Shown: positions 1 to 8,304, numbered from the stretch's first letter. The stretch: DNA of 64,000 bases from Actinoallomurus sp050942425 (GCF_050942425.1 NZ_CP192063.1:5828001-5892000); one strand, 5' to 3'. Notes: generated by a model not told the origin, from the sequence alone. A program made the numbers and translations.

Positions 1-654
1 ACGGAACCACATGCCCAGCTGGTGCTGTGCGTTCGGAAGGTCGAACCGCGTGTACTGGGTGCGCGCGGCCAGTGCGTCCTGTACGGCCTCGGTCACCGCG
101 GGCGGGATCACCGTGTCCGTGCCCGGCACGGCGAGCACCGCCCGGCCCTCGTACGCCCGCAGCACCTGAAGCACGGGCGACTCCTGCCAGCTGTCCGGCT
201 GCCGGATGATGCCGCTGAACCGGCCGTTCCCGTCCTCGAAGGGCACGTCCCACGCCTTGGCGGTGTACACGGCGGGCGCGCACAGCCCCAGCGCCGCCAC
301 TCGATCCCCGTAGTACGCCACGAGATCGGCCACCGTCTGGCCGCTCATGCTGAAACCCACCAGGGCCAGCGGCCTGTCCGCCCCCGCGTATGCGTCGATC
401 ACTGCTACGGCCTGCTCGAACCGTCGCCGTAGGCTCAGCTCACTGAGCTTCCCGGTGCTTTCGCCGTGCCCGGAGAAGTCGAAGGCGATCCCGCGACAGC
501 CGTGGGCGACGAACTCCCGCACCAGCGGAAGCAGCCGCTCCGTGCTGCTGGTGCCTGCGCCATGCAGCACCACGGCGGTGATCCCGGAAGGATCACCGCC
601 GTACACACCACTGAGCCGTTCACCGTCGTGGTCGTGAATGAAGTCGAAAAGCAT
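1..654 (-). CDS. Alpha/beta hydrolase, C-terminus beyond window edge
   Basis: The frame runs from an ATG at 654 to the window edge without a stop, giving at least 218 residues. The alpha/beta hydrolase parts appear in order: oxyanion-hole LHGAGTS near residue 30, nucleophile elbow GFSMSG with Ser102, acid loop GTDTVIP with Asp180, and a histidine near 211 in NAQHQLG, so the whole catalytic triad is present. It probably hydrolyses a small ester or acyl substrate in the cytoplasm, since no signal peptide is seen; the substrate cannot be read. It points out of the window, and only a recombinase relic separates it from the XRE regulator upstream. Confidence 0.82.
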   Translation of the reverse strand, partial: MLFDFIHDHDGERLSGVYGGDPSGITAVVLHGAGTSSTERLLPLVREFVAHGCRGIAFDFSGHGESTGKLSELSLRRRFEQAVAVIDAYAGADRPLALVGFSMSGQTVADLVAYYGDRVAALGLCAPAVYTAKAWDVPFEDGNGRFSGIIRQPDSWQESPVLQVLRAYEGRAVLAVPGTDTVIPPAVTEAVQDALAARTQYTRFDLPNAQHQLGMWFR

Positions 655-724
655 GCGCCCTATTCACTCACGAAGTGGCCTCCGTCTTTCGGGAGTGGTG
701 ACTGCCGGTATCCGACCCCGGCCG

Positions 725-787
725 TCATCTGTGGTTGTAGAGCGTGCCTGGGGAGATGCCCAGCAGTTCAGCGATCGAAGTGACGGG
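725..787 (-). pseudogene. Relic of a resolvase/invertase C-terminal HTH
   Basis: On the minus strand this stretch reads PVTSIAELLGISPGTLYNHR followed by TGA. The pattern of a short helix, LLGIS and TLYNH is that of the C-terminal helix-turn-helix of serine recombinases of the resolvase/invertase family. No catalytic domain is found upstream, where the XRE gene stops at 790, so only the last 21 codons survive. It is best read as a scar of a mobile element. A chance resemblance is possible because the match is short. Confidence 0.4.
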
Positions 788-789
788 AT

Positions 790-1647
790 TCAAGCCTCCC
801 GGGCGCTCAGGTCCTGGGTGCCGACCACTCTGAGCAGGCGCAACGCCTCATGCGACGGCGTTCCCGGCGCGGCCGTGTAGAAGATCGTCCACTGGTCGCG
901 GTGCGGGTCGTGCAACCCCTCGCAGTCCAGGTCCAGCCACCCGACGAGGGGATGGCGCAGCCGCTTGCTCGCCGAACGGCGGACCTGGACATCGTGCTCG
1001 GCCCACAGCTCACCGAACTCCGGGCTGGCCGCGCGAAGCCGCCCGACCAGGCGGCGGATGCCCGCGTCATGGGGGTAACGGGCCGCCGCCGCGCGCAGGT
1101 CGGCGACCGACTCCCGGGCGAACCGCCGCGCGCCCTCCTCGTCATGCCGGGCGCGGGCCTCCGGGTCGGTGAAGAACCGCCAGATCAGGTTGCGCTCGCC
1201 CGGCGGTAGGCGGGAGAAGTCGCCCAGCAGGGCGGCCGCCATCGCGTTCCACGCCAGGACCTCGTAGGTGGCGTCGCACACCAGCGCCGGGGTGTCGTCG
1301 AGCCGGTCCAGCAGGTGCAGCACCCCGGGCCGTACGTCGCGGGCCGGCCCCGCCGGCGGACCGGGCACCTCCCCGCCCAGGTGGTACAGGTGGTCGCGTT
1401 CGTCGTCGGACAGGCGCAGCGCCCGGGCGATCGCGGCGAGGATCTGCCGCGACGGCCGCGGGCCCCGGCCCTGCTCCAGGCGGATGTAGTAGTCCACCGA
1501 CATACCGGCCAGCTGCGCGACCTCCTGTCGGCGCAGGCCGGGGGTGCGCCGCCGCGGCCCGCTCTCCAGCCCGACGTCGGCCGGGCGGACCCGGGCGCGA
1601 CTGCGCCGCAGGAACGCGGCCAGCTCCACGCGGTCGAGTTCGCTCAC
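790..1647 (-). CDS. XRE-family regulator with MmyB-like ligand-binding domain
   Basis: This 285-residue protein has an N-terminal helix-turn-helix (LRRQEVAQLAGMSVDYYIRLEQG, about residues 33-56; shown by RRQEVAQLAG and DYYIRLEQG) and a long C-terminal domain with VLAWNAMAAALLGDF and the WTIFYTAAPGTPSHEALRLL-type ending typical of MmyB-like (MLTR_LBD) actinobacterial regulators that bind a fatty-acid-like or other small ligand. The GTG at 1647 is chosen because the homology begins there and it lies 103 bp from the divergent SDR start at 1751. The shared promoter suggests that it controls that SDR, as is common for this family. The inducer is unknown. Confidence 0.9.
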   Translation of the reverse strand: MSELDRVELAAFLRRSRARVRPADVGLESGPRRRTPGLRRQEVAQLAGMSVDYYIRLEQGRGPRPSRQILAAIARALRLSDDERDHLYHLGGEVPGPPAGPARDVRPGVLHLLDRLDDTPALVCDATYEVLAWNAMAAALLGDFSRLPPGERNLIWRFFTDPEARARHDEEGARRFARESVADLRAAAARYPHDAGIRRLVGRLRAASPEFGELWAEHDVQVRRSASKRLRHPLVGWLDLDCEGLHDPHRDQWTIFYTAAPGTPSHEALRLLRVVGTQDLSAREA

Positions 1648-1750
1648 GCCCCCAAGCGTGCCCGACCGGCGACGCCGTGACCATGGGACCGCCGGTACCA
1701 GCCTCGGCGGGTCTCTCCCGGCCACGCCGAATGGCGGCGACGGTGAGGGC

Positions 1751-2485
1751 ATGACCGACAACAAGATTGTTCTGATCACCGGCGCGAACAAGGGCATCGG
1801 CTTCGCCACCGCACGCGAGCTCGCCCGGGCCGGGCACACCGTCCTGCTGGGCGCCCGCGACGACGGGCGCGGGACCACGGCCGCGGACGAACTGGCCGGG
1901 CAGGGCCTCGACGTCCGCTTCGTGCACCTCGACGTGACCGACCCGGAGACGATCGCGGCGGCGGCGCGGTTCATCTCCGGCACCTACGAGCGGCTGGACA
2001 TCCTGGTCAACAACGCCGGCATCAGCCGCGACCGGCCGCACCCGCCGGCCGAAATGCCCGCCGCGGCGTTGCGCGAGGTCTACGAGACCAACGTGTTCGG
2101 GGTCGTGGCCGTCACGAACGCGATGCTGCCGCTCCTGCGCAGGTCCCCGGACGCCGTCATCGGCAACGTCTCCAGCGGGCTGGGCACCGTCGCGTTCCTC
2201 ACCGACCCGGACTCGCCGCTGTGGCAGTACGCGAACCTGCTCGCCTACAACTCCTCCAAGGCAGCCCTGAACGCGATCACCTTGATCTACGCCAACACGC
2301 TGCGCGAGACCGGCATCAAGGTCAACGCCCTGTCCCCGGGCTTCTGCGCGACCGACCTGAACGGCCACACCGGTCACATCAGCGCCGAGGAAGGCGGAGC
2401 CCACATCGCCCGCCAGGTCACCCTGCCCGACGACGGCCCGACCGGGGTTTTCCTGAGCGAGAACGGCGGCACCTACCCCTGGTGA
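1751..2485 (+). CDS. Short-chain dehydrogenase/reductase
   Basis: A classical SDR of 244 residues. It has the nucleotide-binding TGANKGIG at about residues 11-18, the NNAG structural motif in LVNNAGIS, the catalytic serine in NVSSGLG and the YNSSK (YxxxK) active site. The basic and Arg-rich segment after the second strand (GARDDGRG) favours NADP(H). It would reduce a carbonyl or oxidise an alcohol on a small molecule. It is transcribed divergently from the XRE regulator that probably controls it, and its last 13 bp overlap the convergent YciI gene. The upstream in-frame region overlaps the regulator and lacks SDR homology, so the ATG at 1751 is the start. Confidence 0.93.
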   Translation: MTDNKIVLITGANKGIGFATARELARAGHTVLLGARDDGRGTTAADELAGQGLDVRFVHLDVTDPETIAAAARFISGTYERLDILVNNAGISRDRPHPPAEMPAAALREVYETNVFGVVAVTNAMLPLLRRSPDAVIGNVSSGLGTVAFLTDPDSPLWQYANLLAYNSSKAALNAITLIYANTLRETGIKVNALSPGFCATDLNGHTGHISAEEGGAHIARQVTLPDDGPTGVFLSENGGTYPW

Positions 2486-2793
2486 CGCGAGGGATCGCGC
2501 GGCGGCGCCGAAGGGGCGAGGCCGGGCAGCGCCCAGCGGGTCGGCTCGATCTCGATCACCTCGTAGGAGACCGCGCCGGTCTCCAGGAACGGATCCTCGG
2601 CGATGATCTGCTCGACCGCCGTACGGGAGGCGGCACGGGCGAGGATGACCCCTCCGACGCGGGGTACCCGGCGACCGGTCAGCAGGAAGGTGCCGGCCGC
2701 GACGTGCCGGTCGACGTACGCGTAGTGGTCGGGCAGGACCCGGTCGAGTCGGTCCAGGGCCCCATCGCGGTAGTTGAGCATCAGCAGGAACAT
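2473..2793 (-). CDS. YciI-family (YCII-related) protein
   Basis: A 106-residue ferredoxin-like single-domain protein beginning MFLLMLNYRD, the usual start of actinobacterial YCII-related proteins, with the DHYAYVDRHVAAGTFLLTGRR core that carries the conserved His/Asp region and an EDPFLETGAVSYEVIEIEP end. The family is linked to small dehalogenase or lactonase-like chemistry, but most members have no proven reaction. It lies 37 bp downstream of the LysR gene on the same strand, with a 13-bp stem hairpin between, so it may be only partly cotranscribed. Translation from farther upstream would run through that hairpin and is rejected. Confidence 0.85.
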   Translation of the reverse strand: MFLLMLNYRDGALDRLDRVLPDHYAYVDRHVAAGTFLLTGRRVPRVGGVILARAASRTAVEQIIAEDPFLETGAVSYEVIEIEPTRWALPGLAPSAPPRDPSRHQG

Positions 2794-2830
2794 GCGGCCA
2801 GGTAAACCGACGCCGTCGCGGGCGTCCACG

Positions 2831-2862
2831 AGGCGCCGCCTCACGCGGATGAGGCGGCGCCT
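2831..2862 (-). terminator. Strong hairpin at the end of the LysR gene
   Basis: A perfect 13-bp inverted repeat (AGGCGCCGCCTCA and its complement) has a 6-nt loop. The right arm includes the stop codon of the LysR gene at 2861-2863. There is no T-run, which is usual for terminators in GC-rich actinomycetes. It could terminate or attenuate transcription between lysR and the YciI gene. Confidence 0.6.
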
Positions 2863-3715
2863 AACGGGCCAGGCGGCGGGCGATGCCGGCCGGTCCGGAG
2901 TGAGGGACGTCACCCGGCCACGCCAGCGCGTACCTCAGCCGCGGCGGCTCGTCGGCCAGCGGCCGCCACCCGAGCCCGGGCCCGGTGTCCCAGGCCGGCC
3001 GCAGCGCGACGACCGGGTCACCGCAGGTCAGCTCGGCGAGCACGATGGCACGGCGGGCTCGTACGATCCGCGGCCGCGGCCGCCACCCCGCGCGATGGCA
3101 GGCGGCCAGGACGTCGTCGTGATAGCCGGGCGCCAGGTCCCGCTGGAACCACAGCAGTTCCTGTCCGTCCAGATCCGCCCAGTCGATCACCGTACGGGCG
3201 GCGAGCGGGTGCTCGGCGGCCATCAGCACGCCGAGCGGTTCGTCGTGGATCACCGCGGTGACCAGCCCGCCGGCGTCCTCGGCGGGCAGTGTGAGCAGGC
3301 AGCAGTCCAGGTCCCCGTTCCGTACGCGGGACGGCTGGTCGCCGCTGGGCAGGTCCTCGAACCGCAGGGGAGCGCCACGAGCGGCCTCTCGGATCCGGCG
3401 CGGCAGATCCGGCGGCACCCCGGGCGGGACACCGATCACGCACGCGCGGACCGGCGCCGTGGCCTCGCGGACCGCACGGGCGGCGCGCGCGGCCGCGGCG
3501 AGGGTGCGGCGTGCCTCCGGCAGCAGCGCGTCACCGGCCGGGGTGAGCGACATGCCGCCCGGAGTCCGGTGGAACAACTGCGCGCCGAGCTCGCGTTCAA
3601 GCGCGCGGATCTGCTCGCTCACCGACGGGGAGCGCAGGCCCAGCCGTTCGGCGGCGCGCCCCAGATGCTGCTCGTCGGCGACCGCGCAGAAGTATCTGAG
3701 CTGCCGCAACTCCAC
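2861..3715 (-). CDS. LysR-family transcriptional regulator
   Basis: A 284-residue LysR-type regulator. The winged HTH occupies residues 1-60 (VELRQLRYFCAVADE, then AAERLGLRSPSVSEQIRALE), followed by a LysR substrate-binding domain with two Rossmann-like lobes. The GTG at 3715 fits the family start exactly; the 28 additional in-frame codons upstream have no homology. The YciI gene follows on the same strand and is the nearest possible target. No divergent partner gene exists: the region 3716-3899 holds only the abrupt end of the response-regulator unit. The effector is unknown. Confidence 0.9.
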   Translation of the reverse strand: MELRQLRYFCAVADEQHLGRAAERLGLRSPSVSEQIRALERELGAQLFHRTPGGMSLTPAGDALLPEARRTLAAAARAARAVREATAPVRACVIGVPPGVPPDLPRRIREAARGAPLRFEDLPSGDQPSRVRNGDLDCCLLTLPAEDAGGLVTAVIHDEPLGVLMAAEHPLAARTVIDWADLDGQELLWFQRDLAPGYHDDVLAACHRAGWRPRPRIVRARRAIVLAELTCGDPVVALRPAWDTGPGLGWRPLADEPPRLRYALAWPGDVPHSGPAGIARRLAR

Positions 3716-3899
3716 GCGGCGAGGGTAGCCGACCCGCCGTCGGCCGAGGTCGGAGCCCGGGTGCCGATGTGTCCGGAGAAGGACGCCGGAGATGTCCACA
3801 TGAATTCGATGTTCTCGAAATAGTGACGGTGCCTTCTGCGGGGATTTCCGGCCCCTGCCCTCAGTGCTCTTGTCACAGCCTCACGGTGGTTGCGGAGCA

Positions 3900-4592
3900 T
3901 CAATTCCCTGATTCCTCGCCTCCCGCGTCTGCTCCGGTGTCGATGCGGTAGCCGACGCCCGGCACGGTGGCGATGATCCAGGGTTCGCCGAGCCGTTTGC
4001 GCAGTGCCGAGACGGTGATGCGTACGGCGTTGGTGAACGGGTCGGCGTTCTCGTCCCACGCGCGTTCCAGGAGTTCTTCGGCGCTGACGACACCGCCTTC
4101 GGCGGCGACGAGGACTTCGAGCACGGCGAACTGCTTCCTGGTCAGCGCGACGTAGCGGCCGTCTCGGTAGACCTCTCTGCGGAACGGGTCCAGCCGCAGA
4201 CCTGCGATCTCTCGCACGGGAGGCCTGTTGTGGGCGCGTCTGCGGTCGAGTGCCCTGAGCCTGAGCGCGAGTTCTCGGAGTTCGAAGGGTTTCGTGAGGT
4301 AGTCGTCGGCGCCGAGTTCGAACCCGGAGGCCTTGTCGTCGAGACGGTCGGCCGCGGTGAGCATGAGGATCGGCATGCCGCTGCCGGAGGCGATGATGCG
4401 TTTGGCGATCTCGTCGCCGGAAGGTCCGGGGACGTCGCGGTCGAGGACGGCGATGTCGTAGGTGTTGACGCTCAGCAGTTCCAGAGCGGTGTCGCCGTCA
4501 CCTGCGATGTCGGCCGCGATCGCCTCCAGGCGTAGGCCATCGCGGATGGCTTCCGCCATATAGGGCTCGTCCTCGACAATCAGCACACGCAT
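3900..4592 (-). CDS. OmpR/PhoB-type response regulator, orphan
   Basis: The 230-residue protein has a receiver domain at residues 1-115, with acidic pair Glu7/Asp8, phosphoacceptor Asp51 in AVLDRDVPG and Lys of YLTKPF near 101, then a winged-helix trans-reg-C domain at about 130-222 (LTRKQFAVLEVLVAAEGG, RITVSALRKRLG, VPGVGYRI). The start is the ATG at 4592, just before MRVLIVEDE. It should bind DNA when phosphorylated by a sensor kinase. Its stop codon overlaps an ATG in the TGATG arrangement usual for a coupled kinase gene, but the downstream frame shows no kinase domain and runs into the LysR gene, so the partner seems to have been lost. Confidence 0.93.
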   Translation of the reverse strand: MRVLIVEDEPYMAEAIRDGLRLEAIAADIAGDGDTALELLSVNTYDIAVLDRDVPGPSGDEIAKRIIASGSGMPILMLTAADRLDDKASGFELGADDYLTKPFELRELALRLRALDRRRAHNRPPVREIAGLRLDPFRREVYRDGRYVALTRKQFAVLEVLVAAEGGVVSAEELLERAWDENADPFTNAVRITVSALRKRLGEPWIIATVPGVGYRIDTGADAGGEESGN

Positions 4593-4900
4593 GCTATCGA
4601 TGCTACGAGTCGGCGCATATCGTCGGCGTATCGGAAACCGCATACGTGCCGGCAACACCATGCCGCCTTGCCGGGAAGCATGAGCGAAAGCGACAAAATC
4701 GAGTTCTTTAGCGGCCGGCGTTCCCCCGGAGTACCAAAATCATCTTTTCCGCGAGGCGGTCTCCAAGCACGTCCACCCATGTATGCCGACCCTGTCCAGG
4801 CCCCGGGGACGCGGCAGCGACCACCTGCCGGTGGCGGCCGGAATCAGCTGGTGAACCCCGAGAGCCGATGCCTTCCGCCGCTGACCGCGTCACGAGGCGC
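4593..4900. other. 308-bp gene-free stretch upstream of the response regulator
   Basis: No convincing coding frame is present on either strand. The part next to the response regulator contains two ATGCTA-type repeats (ATGCTATCGATGCTACGA at 4591-4608) and a CGTCGGCGTATCGG segment that may hold its promoter or an autoregulatory site. The rest shows nothing recognisable. Confidence 0.5.
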
Positions 4901-5746
4901 TCAGCCCGGATGCGGTGTCTCGGCCGCGAAACGCGCGGCGAACGCCGCGCGGTTGGCCGAGTCCGGCTTACGGTCCCAGACCGCGAAGACGACGTGGTCG
5001 AACACGGCGCGGAACTCCCCGCCCGCGCTCAGATGCGCGTGGAACGCCGCGGCGACCTGATGCGGATCGTTGCGGAACACCCCGCATCCCCACGCGCCCA
5101 GGACCAGCCGGCGCGCGCCATGGTGGGCGGCCACGGCCAGCACCCGCCGCGCCCGGTCGTGCAGCACCTGCGGGAGCCGCTCCCGTACGGCCGGATCCCG
5201 GCGCACCGCCTCACCGGCGTTGGGGGCGGGACAGGTCAGGAACGACACCGGATACGGCTCGGCCAGCAGCTCGCCGTCGCCGCCCCGGTGCACCGGCACG
5301 TCGGGGGACCAGATGACGCGGTGACTGTAGAGCAGGTCAGGGGACGCGCGGTGCGCCTCGTAGTAGTCCGGGGCCCGCAGCAGGCACGGGTACAGCAGGG
5401 AGTGACGGCAGAGGTCCTCCTCCTGCGCGCGGGCGCCGCCGAGGTAGCCGCCGCCGGGGTTGCGGGCCGAGGCGAAGTTCAGCACGGCGATCCGGCCGGC
5501 GCCGGCGAGGTGAAGCCGCCGGGCCGCCTGCAGGCTGCCCTCGGCGGTCACCTCGACGCGCGTCCCGTCACCGTCCCGCGGGGGAGGAGGCACGATCCGC
5601 GCGTCGGCGGGATGACTCACCGTGCCCGCCATCGCCGCCTCCAGCGCGGGACCCACGGCCACGACCGTGCCGTCCGCCGTGGTGTACCGGCCGTCGGCGG
5701 CGATGTGCGCGTTGTCCGTCGCGTACCGGCGCAATCTGCTACTCAC
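4901..5746 (-). CDS. Bacterial PARG-like protein (TIGR02452 family)
   Basis: This 281-residue protein carries the poly(ADP-ribose) glycohydrolase signature: Gly98-Gly99-Gly100 in NPGGGYLGG followed by Gln108-Glu109-Glu110 in AQEEDLCR, with the macrodomain-like LVLGAWGCGVFRNDP loop near residue 215 and FDHVVFAVWD near the end. The family hydrolyses ADP-ribose chains or ADP-ribosyl groups; the paired glutamates are the catalytic residues in characterised PARGs. It is a soluble single-domain protein. No ADP-ribosyltransferase is encoded nearby, so its substrate may be encoded elsewhere or be host- or phage-derived. It is apparently monocistronic, convergent to nothing close, with GNAT upstream on the same strand. 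Confidence 0.88.
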   Translation of the reverse strand: MSSRLRRYATDNAHIAADGRYTTADGTVVAVGPALEAAMAGTVSHPADARIVPPPPRDGDGTRVEVTAEGSLQAARRLHLAGAGRIAVLNFASARNPGGGYLGGARAQEEDLCRHSLLYPCLLRAPDYYEAHRASPDLLYSHRVIWSPDVPVHRGGDGELLAEPYPVSFLTCPAPNAGEAVRRDPAVRERLPQVLHDRARRVLAVAAHHGARRLVLGAWGCGVFRNDPHQVAAAFHAHLSAGGEFRAVFDHVVFAVWDRKPDSANRAAFAARFAAETPHPG

Positions 5747-5812
5747 GGTCGGTGATCGTACGGCGTGGAGGCAGGCGCGATCGAACCGTTTTCCCGTCGG
5801 ACGCCCCGCGCG

Positions 5813-6382
5813 CTACCCCGCCTGGCGGACCCGCCACTCGTCCTCGAGCATCGCGTAGATCACCTCGTCGGTCCACTCGCCCTTGACCATCTCGTTCTGC
5901 ACCAGGTGCGCCTCGCGGCGCATGCCGAGGCGTTCGAGGACGCGTGCCGAGGCGGCGTTGCGGCCGTCGAGGCGGCCCACCACACGGTGCAGACCCAAGC
6001 CCTCGAACCCCAGACGCAGCATCACCACGGAGGCCTCGGTCGCGTAGCCGCGGCCACCGTGGTCGGGGTGAAAGATGTAGCCGACCTCGCCCTGGCGGTG
6101 TTCACGGCTGGTCCAGAACAGCACGACGTCCCCGACGAGCGCGCCGGTCTCCGGCAGGACCACCGCCAGCTGCAACGCGTCGCCCTCGTCGGCGAGCACC
6201 GACGAGCGGATCTTCTTCTCCAGGGCCTCGCGGACCTCGTCGGGGTCGCGGGCGCCCCAGTACAGGTAGCGCGCCACCTCCGGACGCGAGTGGATGTCAT
6301 AGAGGGCGTCGAAGTCGTCGAGGGTGTAGGGGCGCAGGTGCAGACGCTCGGTGAGGATCGGGTAGTCGGGTTTTAGCACCAC
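5813..6382 (-). CDS. GNAT-family N-acetyltransferase (RimJ/RimL-like)
   Basis: The 189-residue protein opens with TERLHLRPYTLDDFDALYDI, the typical start of the RimJ/RimL branch, and has the acetyl-CoA-binding segment GYIFHPDHGGRGYATEA near 105 and the C-terminal ARVLERLGMRREAH motif. It would transfer an acetyl group from acetyl-CoA to a protein N-terminus or small amine. A GTG at 6382 is the best start; little leader sequence precedes the first strand. It lies 66 bp upstream of the PARG-like gene on the same strand and could be cotranscribed with it. The acceptor is unknown. Confidence 0.9.
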   Translation of the reverse strand: MVLKPDYPILTERLHLRPYTLDDFDALYDIHSRPEVARYLYWGARDPDEVREALEKKIRSSVLADEGDALQLAVVLPETGALVGDVVLFWTSREHRQGEVGYIFHPDHGGRGYATEASVVMLRLGFEGLGLHRVVGRLDGRNAASARVLERLGMRREAHLVQNEMVKGEWTDEVIYAMLEDEWRVRQAG

Positions 6383-6457
6383 TCGATCTTAGGAGGGCCC
6401 TCCCGCCGAATGGACCACCGCCGTGGCTTGGGAACAACAGTGCCGCGCCCGGGGGCG

Positions 6458-6886
6458 TCATCCGGGGTAGAAGCCCTCGATCGGCACACGGGCCTCGTCG
6501 TACAGCGCCGGGCCCTCCTGCGGCACCTGCGGCCAGGCGCCGCCGGGATTGAGCCCATCGAGCTGCTCGGTGGACAGCGCGAACACCACCCGGCCCAGGC
6601 CGGAGCGCTGAATGGCGCCGTAGCACATCCCGCAGGGCTGGCAGCTGGTGTACATCGTGGTGGCCGTCGCGGTCGCCGCGTCGAGTTCGCGGGCCGCCCA
6701 CCGGGCCAGCTTCAGCTCCGGGTGGGCGGAGATGTCGCGGTCCCTCGTGACGGTGTTGTGGTCCTCGGCGAGGACGTCGCCGTCCGGGCCGACCAGCAGC
6801 GATCCGTAGGGGGCGTCGCCACCCGCGCGGGACCGGGCGGCGAGCTCGATGGCCCGGCGCAGGAATCTCTCGTTGTCAGGTGTCAC
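6458..6886 (-). CDS. Nucleoside/cytidine-type deaminase
   Basis: The 142-residue protein is a CDA-fold zinc deaminase of the guanine/cytosine deaminase group. It has the ligand His and proton-shuttle Glu in SAHPELKLA and the second zinc motif PCGMC in TSCQPCGMCYGA. It should hydrolytically deaminate a nucleobase, nucleoside or related amine. The GTG at 6886 overlaps the stop of the LLM oxidoreductase gene by 4 bp (GTGA), implying translational coupling and related function. Starts further upstream lie inside the oxidoreductase and are rejected. The HPE variant of the usual HAE is seen in some family members. Confidence 0.88.
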   Translation of the reverse strand: MTPDNERFLRRAIELAARSRAGGDAPYGSLLVGPDGDVLAEDHNTVTRDRDISAHPELKLARWAARELDAATATATTMYTSCQPCGMCYGAIQRSGLGRVVFALSTEQLDGLNPGGAWPQVPQEGPALYDEARVPIEGFYPG

Positions 6887-7752
6887 GGTCTCTCCGTTTC
6901 GTGAGGAGTGCTCAGGTCCCAGCGGTCGGCCACGGTCGCGAGCGCCCGCCATGCCGTCTGCGGATGCAGCGTCTCGGCCGGGTCTCCGCCGAACGGATCG
7001 AGGACGACGGTGTCGGCGCCGAGTACGCGCAGTTGTTCGAGGTCGTCGACGATCTGCTCGATGGAGCCCTCCCCGGCGGCGCGGTCCGGGGCGGTGACGG
7101 GGGAGTCGGTGAGGCGCAGGAGGATCCGCGGGGTCAGCGCGGGCACCGGGCGGTCCAGCTCGTCGGCGAGGGCCTTCATCCGGTCGGCCGCGTCGCGCAG
7201 CCGCGGGACGGTGAGGTCGCGCAGCGGGTGCCACGCGTCGCCGAGCAGGACCGCCCGGCGCATGCCCGCATCGCTGTTGCCGCCCACCCAGATCGGGATC
7301 GGGCCGCTGCGGTAGTCGTCCTGGTCCGCCCAGGCGGCGCGCAGGGCCCGCAGGTGATCGTCGGTCAGCCGGCCGCGCCGTTCGAAGGGCACCCCGAGCG
7401 CCGCGAACTCCTGGCGCGCCCAGCCCACGCCCACCCCGAGGACGAGCCGTCCTCCGCTGATCCGATTGAGGTTGGCCGCCATTCGGGCGACGAGCAGCGG
7501 ATGCCGGTACGGCACGATGAGGACGGAGGTCCCGAGCCGGACCCGCTCGGTGACGCCCGCCAGCCACGACAGCGTGGTGAACGGCTCGTAGAACGGCGCC
7601 GGATACTGCTCGGCGACGTCCGGCGTCACCGCCACGTGGTCGGAGATCATCAGCAGGTCGAAGCCGAGGGTCTCCACCGTCCGTGCCCAGCGGCACAGCA
7701 CGTCCGGATCGGTCCCGGGCCCGTAGTTCGGTACGTTCACCCCGATTCGCAT
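6883..7752 (-). CDS. LLM-class flavin-dependent oxidoreductase
   Basis: A luciferase-like monooxygenase fold protein of 289 residues: MRIGVNVPNYGPG at the N-terminus, GFDLLMISDHV, RVRLGTSVLIVPYRHP near 75, and the RLVLGVGVGW segment near 102 that binds the flavin phosphate. It uses FMN or F420; which of the two cannot be decided by eye. It is the first gene of a two-gene unit with the deaminase, overlapping by 4 bp, and diverges from the Lrp-type regulator 93 bp away, which is the obvious candidate controller. Confidence 0.92.
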   Translation of the reverse strand: MRIGVNVPNYGPGTDPDVLCRWARTVETLGFDLLMISDHVAVTPDVAEQYPAPFYEPFTTLSWLAGVTERVRLGTSVLIVPYRHPLLVARMAANLNRISGGRLVLGVGVGWARQEFAALGVPFERRGRLTDDHLRALRAAWADQDDYRSGPIPIWVGGNSDAGMRRAVLLGDAWHPLRDLTVPRLRDAADRMKALADELDRPVPALTPRILLRLTDSPVTAPDRAAGEGSIEQIVDDLEQLRVLGADTVVLDPFGGDPAETLHPQTAWRALATVADRWDLSTPHETERP

Positions 7753-7845
7753 GACTCAACGCTATCGAGGCGCTCCGCCGCCTTTGAAGAGATCGTTCAC
7801 GGCGTGCGGAGCGGGATGCCGTGGATCTGCCGGTATATTCGCCGA

Positions 7846-8304
7846 ATGGCCGAGGATCTCGACGAGACCGACTGGGTGATCCTGAGCGAGCTGCAACGCG
7901 ACGGCCGGCTGGCGCTCACCGAGCTCGGGCGCAGGGTCAGTCTCAGCGCCTCGGCGACGACCGAGCGGGTCCGGCGGCTGGAGTCGCTGGGGGTCATCGC
8001 CGGCTACCGCGCCGACGTCGACCTGGGCAAGGTCGGCTTCACCGTGCTGGCGGTGGTGCGGCTGAAGTACCCCGGCAGCCGGCACGAGCCGCTGCGCCGG
8101 CTGCTCTCCGGGCGCACGGAGATCCTGGAGTGCCTGCGGACCACCGGCGAGGACTGCTACACGCTCAAGGTGGCCGCCGGATCCATGGCCCACCTCGAAC
8201 GCCTCGTCGACGAGCTCGCGCAGTTCGGCAGCACCACCACCAACGTGGTCTACAGCCAGACGCTGCCCTACCGCGGACCCTCCTCGCCACCGTCGGCGGA
8301 CTGA
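7846..8304 (+). CDS. Lrp/AsnC-family transcriptional regulator
   Basis: The 152-residue protein has an N-terminal HTH (LDETDWVILSELQRDGRL then LTELGRRVSLSASATTERVRRLE) and a C-terminal RAM/ligand-binding domain (TVLAVVRLKYPGSR, TTGEDCYTLKVAAGSMAHLERLVDEL) that senses amino acids or similar ligands and forms octamers in this family. The ATG at 7846 is chosen because it directly precedes the conserved DETD start; the frame is open much further upstream but inside the divergent gene. Its position suggests control of the LLM/deaminase operon and of itself. Confidence 0.92.
   Translation: MAEDLDETDWVILSELQRDGRLALTELGRRVSLSASATTERVRRLESLGVIAGYRADVDLGKVGFTVLAVVRLKYPGSRHEPLRRLLSGRTEILECLRTTGEDCYTLKVAAGSMAHLERLVDELAQFGSTTTNVVYSQTLPYRGPSSPPSAD

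Noticed and set aside
6880..8304. A 474-codon open frame on the plus strand including the Lrp gene.
   Set aside because: Only the part from 7846 has homology; the rest is antisense to the LLM and deaminase genes and has low-complexity Arg/Gly content.
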